DNA from: Acidobacteriota bacterium
GTDB lineage: Bacteria > Acidobacteriota > Terriglobia > Terriglobales > Acidobacteriaceae
Length of the DNA stretch: 14,678 bases
Direction of reading: 5' to 3'
NCBI GenBank assembly: GCA_023410055.1
Contig: JAEYQK010000093.1
Location: forward strand, 1-14,678
How positions within the stretch are numbered: the first letter of the stretch is position 1; each line of letters starts with the position of its first letter. The position numbers were made by a program, and so were the translations under genes. Positions 7,437 to 12,836 of the stretch are shown here, in pieces. A model generated the notes under the pieces. It had not been told where the DNA came from. It did not search any database and was given only the letters and a program-made list of their open reading frames with translations.

Positions 7437-8056
7437 CGCAAAAGACCGTCGGCATTTTCATTTTTAATGAGGTAGAGGTGCTTGATTTCTGCGGGCCGTT
7501 CGAAGTCTTTTCGATGGCCAACGAAGTTTCGCACCAGAGCGAGTTCACTCCGTTTCGGGTCGTACTGGTCGCCGCTGAGCAGAAGATGGTCACCACGGTT
7601 GGTGGCATGAAGGTCCAGCCGCACTGCACTTTCGAGGACTGCCCCAAGCTCGACATCTTGCTTGCTCCGGGCGGAATCGGGACGCGAACGGCACTCGCCG
7701 ATCTGAAGGTTATTGCATGGATTCAAGCGCAGGCGAAAAGCGTCGAGTTGCTTACGTCCGTCTGCACTGGTTCTCTGGTCTTGGCGGCGGCGAGATTGCT
7801 TGACGGTCACCACGCGACGACGCACTGGATGCTGCTCGGTCTGCTCCGTGAGAAATTTCCGCAGGTGCTTGTCGAAGACCAGCAGCACGTCGTGAAGGAC
7901 GGCGACGTCTGGACGTCTGCCGGAGTCTCCGCGGGCATCGATCTTGCCCTGCATGTGGTCGCGAAGTTCTCTGGAGAGCAGATTGCACGTGAGACCGCGC
8001 GGCGCATGGAATATCCTTATCCTGAAACTAATCAGCGAAGAGTAGCGATAGCATAA
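7433..8056 (+). CDS. DJ-1/PfpI family protein, isonitrile-hydratase-like
   Basis: This 207-residue protein has the class I glutamine-amidotransferase-like fold of the DJ-1/ThiJ/PfpI superfamily. The nucleophile is C111 in TSVCTGSLVL, at the expected elbow. THW follows at 130-132, and D18 lies in VLDFCGPFEVF. The Asp plus Cys-Thr-Gly-Ser pattern is that of the isonitrile hydratase (InhA) branch and of the N-terminal domain of GlxA-type regulators. There is no AraC-type domain here, so an enzyme is more likely than a regulator. The substrate is unknown. The frame stays open upstream to 7013, but the ATG at 7433 is right: the family fold begins there, it overlaps the preceding stop, and the upstream part only mirrors the carbonic anhydrase gene. 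The stop TAA shares a base with the hisS ATG. Confidence 0.88.
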   Translation: MTQKTVGIFIFNEVEVLDFCGPFEVFSMANEVSHQSEFTPFRVVLVAAEQKMVTTVGGMKVQPHCTFEDCPKLDILLAPGGIGTRTALADLKVIAWIQAQAKSVELLTSVCTGSLVLAAARLLDGHHATTHWMLLGLLREKFPQVLVEDQQHVVKDGDVWTSAGVSAGIDLALHVVAKFSGEQIARETARRMEYPYPETNQRRVAIA

Positions 8057-9339
8057 TGATCAAAGCCGTCCGAGGTACAAGAGATCTGCTTCCGCCCGAT
8101 ACCGGGCTTTGGAACTACGTTGAGTCTGTTGCACGCGAGGTCTTCCGCGCTTACAACTTCCAGGAAATCCGCACTCCGATTTTCGAGAGCACCGAGCTTT
8201 TTGCGCGCGGCGTTGGCGAAGAGACCGACATCGTCTCGAAAGAGATGTATACGTGGGAAGACCGAGGCCGCGCCGAATCGGATCGCGGATCGTCGCTCAC
8301 GCTGCGCCCTGAGAATACAGCTGGTGTCGTTCGCGCCTATATCGAGCACAAGTTGTGGGAGCGTCCGGGCGTCCAGAAGCTCTATTACATGGGTCCTCAG
8401 TTTCGGCGGGAGCGCCCACAGAAGGGACGCTATCGCCAGTTTTACCAGATCGGTGCTGAGATAATCGGACCACCGACTGCCGGCAGCGAGTCTCCGGCGC
8501 GCGATGCCGAAGTGCTGGTGATGCTCAAAACGTTGCTTGATCGGCTTGGCATCCAGAATCCGATGTTGCAGTTGAACTCGGTTGGCTGCGCGAATGATCG
8601 CCCGAAATACAACGAAGCACTGCGGCAGGCACTCGCGTCCGTGAAGGACAAAATGTGCTATGACTGCCAGCGCCGCGCCGAGACCAATCCGCTGCGGGTG
8701 CTCGACTGCAAAGTTCCCGAAGACCAGCCGATCATCGAGTCGCTGCCCAAGATCGCCGATTATCTCGATGACGACTGCAAGCAGCACTTCCAGCAGGTGC
8801 AGGAAATCCTGACCGCTTGCGGTGTGCCGTTCGAGATCAACCCGCGTATGGTGCGCGGACTCGACTACTACACGCGTACGGCGTTTGAGTTCACGCACGG
8901 CGCACTCGGAGCGCAGAATGCGATCCTTGGCGGCGGTCGCTATGACGGACTGTCGGAAGCGATCGGCGGGCCGAAGGCTCCGGGCATCGGCTTCGCGATC
9001 GGCGAAGACCGTCTTGTGCTCGCGTTGCAGGAATCCGTTGGTGCTGCGGTGCAGGTTCCCGACGCTTACATTGCTCCGCTGGGTGCGGGGATGAATGCCG
9101 AATCAGCGAAGCTTGCGACTGAGCTTCGCCGCGATGGCGTGATCATCGACGTCGGTGACGAGAGCTTTCGTCTGAAGAAGTCGCTCGAAACGGCGAGCAA
9201 GCTCGGTTCACGCTTCGCGATCATCGTTGGCGAGAACGAGGTCCAGTCCGGCCAGTTCGCGTTAAAGAACCTTGCGACCGGCGAGCAGGTCACGATCCCG
9301 AGGGCAGAGTTGGTTCAGAAGCTAAAGAACTCGCGATAA
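8056..9339 (+). CDS. hisS: Histidine-tRNA ligase
   Basis: This class II aminoacyl-tRNA synthetase charges tRNA-His. The 427-residue product has the normal bacterial length. GTRDLLP opens the protein. TLRPENTA (82-89) and motif 2 with FRRERPQKGRYRQF (116-129) bind ATP and the acceptor end. RGLDYYTRTAFEF (from 267) is the histidine-specific motif, LGGGRYDGL (from 291) follows, and GFAIGEDRL is motif 3. The last 95 or so residues form the anticodon-binding domain. ATG at 8056 overlaps the TAA of the DJ-1-like gene by one base, so translation is probably coupled and expression depends on the upstream promoter. Placing hisS last behind two non-translation genes is unusual. Confidence 0.97.
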   Translation: MIKAVRGTRDLLPPDTGLWNYVESVAREVFRAYNFQEIRTPIFESTELFARGVGEETDIVSKEMYTWEDRGRAESDRGSSLTLRPENTAGVVRAYIEHKLWERPGVQKLYYMGPQFRRERPQKGRYRQFYQIGAEIIGPPTAGSESPARDAEVLVMLKTLLDRLGIQNPMLQLNSVGCANDRPKYNEALRQALASVKDKMCYDCQRRAETNPLRVLDCKVPEDQPIIESLPKIADYLDDDCKQHFQQVQEILTACGVPFEINPRMVRGLDYYTRTAFEFTHGALGAQNAILGGGRYDGLSEAIGGPKAPGIGFAIGEDRLVLALQESVGAAVQVPDAYIAPLGAGMNAESAKLATELRRDGVIIDVGDESFRLKKSLETASKLGSRFAIIVGENEVQSGQFALKNLATGEQVTIPRAELVQKLKNSR

Positions 9340-9354
9340 TCCAATCCTCTTCGT

Positions 9355-9385
9355 CCCACATCTGCCAACATCGGCAGATGTGGGG
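9355..9385. repeat. Strong palindrome between convergent genes; possible REP-like element or terminator
   Basis: CCCACATCTGCC (9355-9366) and GGCAGATGTGGG (9373-9384) form a perfect 12-bp stem with a 6-base loop, 15 bp after the hisS stop. hisS and the thioesterase gene converge here, so it may stop transcription both ways. Neither side has a T-tract, which argues against a standard intrinsic terminator and for a repeat element. Confidence 0.55.
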
Positions 9386-9454
9386 CACCGTTCGCTCTAG
9401 AATTTGTGGCACGGGGCGTCCGAAAATTCCGATTTCGTAACAGAAGAATGCTTA

Positions 9455-9967
9455 CTAGACAGCGGCGCCCTTGCCCTTTGCCCTGAGTTCTTCGGATTGT
9501 GACCCGGTGTCAGCCGGCTTGATGTTCGCGACCAGCACGCTTGAGCTTGCCGAAGCGTAGAGGGTTCCGGCCTTGTCGACCAGTCGAGCTTCGGAGAAGG
9601 CGACGCGTCGTCCGATACTGATGACACGCCCTTCCGCGCGGACCGGGCCGGTCTTGTGCGTCATAGATTTGTGATAGGCCACCTTCAGATCGAGGGTGAC
9701 GGCGGTCTGCCCTGGTGCGAGTTTTGTCAGTACGGCGTAACCGCAGGCGTCGTCGAGCAAAGTCGCAGCGTAGCCCCCATGAACAGAGCCGATCGGGTTG
9801 TAGACTTTCTCGTCGGGAATGCCTTCAAATACGACGCGTCCGTCTTCGACTTCGACGAGACGGAAGTTCAGCGTCTTCTCCATTCCCGTGCGATGATCGC
9901 CATCGATCATTGCTTTCAATTGTTCAATTCCCGAAAGATGGGTCCCCATTTTGGCGAGAAGGCTCAT
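9455..9967 (-). CDS. PaaI-type hotdog-fold thioesterase
   Basis: Hotdog thioesterases of this group hydrolyse acyl-CoA thioesters, often aromatic or short-chain. From ATG 9967 the product is 170 residues and one hotdog domain. The signature is NPIGSVHGGYAATLLDDACGYAV, in which the HGG and the Asp of LLDDA are the catalytic-site region of PaaI-like enzymes. TLDLKVAYHKSM and GRRVAFSEARLVD are the following conserved strands. An in-frame TTG at 9991 would add 8 residues, but AAAGGGA (9980-9974) lies 6 bases before the ATG and nothing lies before the TTG, so I chose the ATG. The Lys/Ser-rich C-terminal tail is outside the fold. The substrate is unknown and no phenylacetate genes are nearby. Confidence 0.85.
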   Translation of the reverse strand: MSLLAKMGTHLSGIEQLKAMIDGDHRTGMEKTLNFRLVEVEDGRVVFEGIPDEKVYNPIGSVHGGYAATLLDDACGYAVLTKLAPGQTAVTLDLKVAYHKSMTHKTGPVRAEGRVISIGRRVAFSEARLVDKAGTLYASASSSVLVANIKPADTGSQSEELRAKGKGAAV

Positions 9968-10003
9968 TGCCCATCCCTTTCGCGACGCCAAGTTGTGTCG
10001 GTT

Positions 10004-10053
10004 GTAGCGCCGACCTCCAGGTCGGCACGTGCCGGACTGGAGTCCGGCGCTAC
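10004..10053. repeat. Two-hairpin palindromic element, about 50 bp
   Basis: The outer arms GTAGCG (10004-10009) and CGCTAC (10048-10053) enclose two perfect hairpins: GCCGACCT/AGGTCGGC (10009-10026) and GCCGGACT/AGTCCGGC (10031-10048), each with a CC or GG centre. The right 25 bp (10029-10053) recurs exactly at 11665-11689. It lies between the divergent thioesterase and VWFA-related genes. It looks like a REP/BIME-type mobile palindrome. Confidence 0.7.
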
Positions 10054-10124
10054 CTAGCGCCGATTTGTTATTGTGAGTTCTATCGTATCAGGAACAAACG
10101 CGATTCATTGAACGTACTAACATT

Positions 10125-11204
10125 ATGCGAAAGTGTGCCCGAAAGAAGTCTGCCCTGTTAGTTTTTGTACTCATTCTCTCTGTCGTGGTATGTCCATCCT
10201 CGTTTGCGCAGACTGCGCCTGAGTCAACGACCTTCCATTCACAGACCAATGTGGTGCTTGTGCCAACGTTGGTGATGAACAAGTCCGGCGACGTTGTATT
10301 TGGGCTCACAGGCAAGGACTTCGTGATCGAGGATGACGGCGTAGAACAGAACGCCCGACTTGATGATGCACCGGAACAGGAACCGATATCGATCGTGGTG
10401 GCGATACAGACAGGGCGCAGCGCGTACCTCCACATTGACGGACGAAATGATGATCCCCTGCCGGGAGATGACGCGAAAGACTGTCGGACAAGGAAGAATC
10501 CCTGCACGACTACGACCGAAGGACTCGCGACGATGTTGCGGTCTTTTATTGGAGAGTCAAAGGGGCAGGTAGCCGTCGTTGCTTTCGATAGCCAAGTGAA
10601 GCTGCTGCACGATTTCACCAGTGATGTTGAAAGCCTTTCGCGACCATTGAAGACGCTGCAACCGGGCGATGGAGGCGCGGCGATTCTTGATGCCGTGGCG
10701 TACTCGCTTGGATTGCTGGAGAAGCGCCCGAAGAACGAACGGCGGGTTCTTCTAGTAATAAGCGAAACGCGCGACCACGGTAGCCATCAGTGGAACTTGG
10801 AAGAAGTAGTTCAGCGACTAACGCTGAGCAGCACGCTCGTGTACAGCGTTGCGTTCTCGCCATCGAAGTCGGAACTCAAGCGTGACCTGAAGGGCGAGAA
10901 CCCGCAGGCGGGATACACCAATCTTTTGGCGCCGATTATTTTGTCGGTCAATGGGATGAAGAAGAACATGGCGCGAGCCATCGCCGAGATGAGTGGCGGC
11001 GAGTACCAGATGTTCAAGAACAAGCAGACCTTTGATACCACGCTGGGCGTCGCTGCCAATCATGCGAATAACCGGTACGAACTGAGCTTTCAGCCGAAAA
11101 CGCCCAAGCCCGGCCCGCACGTGATCACAGTGCGGTTGCGCGAGCCGAGGAAAGACATCACTGTTACGGCACGGAGTAGTTATTGGGCGGTGGCGAGCAA
11201 GTAG
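10125..11204 (+). CDS. Secreted VWFA-related acidobacterial-family protein with degenerate MIDAS
   Basis: This 359-residue protein has a signal peptide (1-28, SSFA before QTAP) and a family N-terminal region (TNVVLVPTLVMNKSGDVVFGLTGKDFVIEDDGVEQ). A von Willebrand factor A domain then spans roughly 85-300. This matches the VWFA-related acidobacterial family, which is exported and of unknown function. Its metal-site motif is poor. The usual DxSxS is QTGRS (Q95, G97, S99), the Thr of GGTALYDA is A185, and the Asp of the LSDG segment is E214. Metal-dependent ligand binding is therefore doubtful. An insert of about 30 residues after position 100 carries C120 and C127, a possible disulfide. The C-terminal 90 residues resemble the family's usual beta-rich end (NRYELSFQPK, HVITVRLREP). 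No Shine-Dalgarno sequence is clear. The stop lies 4 bp from the convergent cupin stop. Confidence 0.82.
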   Translation: MRKCARKKSALLVFVLILSVVVCPSSFAQTAPESTTFHSQTNVVLVPTLVMNKSGDVVFGLTGKDFVIEDDGVEQNARLDDAPEQEPISIVVAIQTGRSAYLHIDGRNDDPLPGDDAKDCRTRKNPCTTTTEGLATMLRSFIGESKGQVAVVAFDSQVKLLHDFTSDVESLSRPLKTLQPGDGGAAILDAVAYSLGLLEKRPKNERRVLLVISETRDHGSHQWNLEEVVQRLTLSSTLVYSVAFSPSKSELKRDLKGENPQAGYTNLLAPIILSVNGMKKNMARAIAEMSGGEYQMFKNKQTFDTTLGVAANHANNRYELSFQPKTPKPGPHVITVRLREPRKDITVTARSSYWAVASK

Positions 11205-11208
11205 GCCG

Positions 11209-11580
11209 CTAGATTCGATCCAGCTTCTCCACCGTCCTCTCACTGCGAACGTTTCCGGTATTAAGCGTGGACTTCGGTTCCAACAACATGACTTCGACTT
11301 CTTCGTCGGCAACGGGCAGGTGCTCGGTGCCGCGAGGGACGATAACGAATTCGCCGGCGTAGATGTCCGTTTCGCGCTCAACGCCGTCTTCGCGATACTT
11401 CATGCGCAGCGTGCCCTTGACGACGAGGAAGAGTTCGTCTTCGGCGTCGTGGTGATGCCATACAAACTCGCCCTTGAGCTTGGCCACTTTGACGTAGGAA
11501 TCGTTCAGTTCGCCCACAATCTTTGGCGACCAGGGTTCAGTGAAGCTGGAGAACTTGGCAGAGATGTTTACCTTTTGCAT
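11209..11580 (-). CDS. Single-domain cupin protein
   Basis: This is a 123-residue cytoplasmic protein with one small beta-barrel cupin domain. Cupin motif 1 is WHHHDAEDELFLVVKG, giving metal ligands H42, H44 and E49 with the standard E-x6-G spacing. Motif 2 is GEFVIVPRGTEHLPV, giving P82, G84 and H87. All four ligands are present, so a divalent metal site is likely. The similarity is to cupin_2 proteins of unknown substrate, which can be dioxygenases, isomerases or sugar-binding proteins. No neighbour points to a pathway. The ATG at 11580 has no Shine-Dalgarno sequence, and a -10-like TAGACT lies exactly 6 bases upstream, so the mRNA may be leaderless. The gene ends 4 bp from the convergent VWFA-related gene with no terminator between. 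Confidence 0.88.
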   Translation of the reverse strand: MQKVNISAKFSSFTEPWSPKIVGELNDSYVKVAKLKGEFVWHHHDAEDELFLVVKGTLRMKYREDGVERETDIYAGEFVIVPRGTEHLPVADEEVEVMLLEPKSTLNTGNVRSERTVEKLDRI

Positions 11581-11582
11581 GG

Positions 11583-11593
11583 CTAGAGTCTAG
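11583..11593 (-). promoter_or_regulatory. Palindrome over a possible leaderless cupin promoter
   Basis: CTAGAGTCTAG (11583-11593) is a perfect palindrome around its central base. On the minus strand it contains TAGACT (11592-11587, 4 of 6 to the -10 consensus), followed by 6 bases and then the cupin ATG. No -35 is visible. The palindrome could be a repressor site over the -10. Confidence 0.35.
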
Positions 11594-11619
11594 TCCAGTG
11601 GGCGAGACGCCCACTGGAC
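11593..11619. repeat. Perfect 12-bp palindrome with 3-base loop
   Basis: GTCCAGTGGGCG (11593-11604) and CGCCCACTGGAC (11608-11619) flank AGA. It lies 13 bp upstream of the cupin start and downstream of the hydrolase on the same strand. On the minus strand no T-run follows. It may be a repeat element or a partial terminator between the two genes. Confidence 0.6.
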
Positions 11620-11664
11620 AGTCGCCGAGACGACGACGCTACACAAAACGCTCGACCGAAACCG

Positions 11665-11689
11665 GTGCCGGACTGGAGTCCGGCGCTAC
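11665..11689. repeat. Half copy of the two-hairpin element at the hydrolase 3' end
   Basis: These 25 bp are identical to 10029-10053 and form one hairpin (GCCGGACT/AGTCCGGC) with the CGCTAC outer arm. The partner hairpin is absent. On the minus strand the last base of the copy (11689) is the G of the hydrolase TAG stop, and an extra TAG follows within it. Confidence 0.7.
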
Positions 11690-12573
11690 TACTTCGATGC
11701 GGGGGCGGCTTTTGCGTCAGCCTTCTTCAGTAACCCTTGTCCATCGAGCCATTCGCGGAAGCGCTCGATCCATGCATCGGTGGGAAGGCCGGTCTTCCAC
11801 ATGCCGAAGCCGTGACCGGTCTTGGAATAGATATGCAGCTCGGCAGAGATACCAGCCTTCTTCCACGCGTCGTAGAGACGAACGCTGTTCTTGGCAGGAT
11901 CGACTAGTTTGTCCTCGTCACCGTGAACGATGAACAGCGGCGGGGCGTCGGTCGGAACAGTCAGATCCGGCGGTGCGGCAGGATAAATCGGCGCGGCAAA
12001 GTTCGGGCGGCTTGCAGCATCATGCTGGAGCGCGACACCGGCCGTCAGGTATCCGCCCGCTGAGAATCCCAAGATGCCGATGCGTTGCGGATCGACGCCG
12101 TACTCGGCGGCGTGGCTGCGAACGAACTTGATTGCCTGCTGTCCGTCAGCGATTGCGAACGGGATGACTTCGCGGCGGTGCTTCTGGGCTTCGGACGGAT
12201 CGACGTTTTCCCACTGACTCGTAGGCAGTACGCGATACTTGAGGACGAATCCGGCGATGCCGTGCTTTGCGAGCCATTCGGCGACTTCGTAGCCTTCGTG
12301 ATCGATGGCGAGATTATTGAAACCGCCACCGGCGCAGACGACGACAGCCGCACCGCTCGCAATCGACGGCTCCGGCAAATAGACCGTCAGCGTAGGCGTG
12401 GTAATGTCGCGCACGAAGCGGCCGGGGCCACCGGGAACTGGCTTATACGACTCGGGCGGCAAGTTCCAGGACTCAGTACCGGGCGCGGCACCGGGCCAGA
12501 TGGGAACAACCTTCGGTTCGGCGGCGAAAGCGCACGTGGACATGAGCAATAGGAAAGCAGCTATGGTCTTCAT
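11689..12573 (-). CDS. Secreted alpha/beta hydrolase (esterase/acetylxylan-esterase-like)
   Basis: This 294-residue protein has a signal peptide (1-17, cleavage after CAFA) and an alpha/beta-hydrolase fold. The oxyanion region is VVVCAGGGFNNLA (77-89). The nucleophile elbow is GFSAGG with S171. D221 in HGDEDKLVDP and H254 in KTGHGFGMW complete the triad, all in the expected order and spacing. The family includes periplasmic or extracellular carbohydrate esterases and other small-ester hydrolases; the WPGAAPG start is typical of that group. The substrate is not decidable. The Lys/Ala-rich tail (LKKADAKAAPASK) reaches the stop, which overlaps a repeat copy. No clear Shine-Dalgarno sequence precedes the ATG. 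An extended -10-like TGC-TAAACT (12592-12584, minus strand) would give a leader of only 3-4 bases. Confidence 0.88.
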   Translation of the reverse strand: MKTIAAFLLLMSTCAFAAEPKVVPIWPGAAPGTESWNLPPESYKPVPGGPGRFVRDITTPTLTVYLPEPSIASGAAVVVCAGGGFNNLAIDHEGYEVAEWLAKHGIAGFVLKYRVLPTSQWENVDPSEAQKHRREVIPFAIADGQQAIKFVRSHAAEYGVDPQRIGILGFSAGGYLTAGVALQHDAASRPNFAAPIYPAAPPDLTVPTDAPPLFIVHGDEDKLVDPAKNSVRLYDAWKKAGISAELHIYSKTGHGFGMWKTGLPTDAWIERFREWLDGQGLLKKADAKAAPASK

Positions 12574-12598
12574 GGTGGCCCGAAGTTTAGCACAAACA

Positions 12599-12638
12599 AT
12601 CGGGTGATCGGGTCATCGGGTGATCGGGTGATCGCAAG
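12599..12638. repeat. 8-bp tandem repeat, unit ATCGGGTG
   Basis: Four units run from 12599 to 12630; the second ends in C, the others are exact. A degenerate fifth (ATCGCAAG) ends at 12638. An inverted copy, ATCACCCGAT, lies at 12728-12737 and runs into seven T (12737-12743). The array lies in the 263-bp spacer between divergent genes, 26 bp from the hydrolase start. Confidence 0.75.
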
Positions 12639-12836
12639 CCGAAGTTGCGTCAGCAAGTTGGTGCTTCCCACGCATCAATCTCTCGATTTATAGCTAGAAA
12701 TACCGGCTTCTCATGGCTCGAATCCAGATCACCCGATTTTTTTCGATTCCGCTCATCGTAACCGTGAGATTGCATTTTTCAGGCTCAACATTGAAACTAA
12801 GAGACTTAGACTAATCTGCAAGGAAGTGACTTAATC

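Noticed and set aside
8032..8898. 288-codon open frame antisense to hisS
   Set aside because: It mirrors the codon structure of a certain hisS and shows no family motif.
9968..9991. TTG start at 9991 for the thioesterase
   Set aside because: No ribosome-binding site before it, while the ATG at 9967 has AAAGGGA 6 bases upstream.
12599..12743. Small transposon (MITE) bounded by the octamer array and its inverted copy
   Set aside because: No target-site duplication and the ends are unequal; a slippage array with a chance or regulatory inverted copy is simpler.
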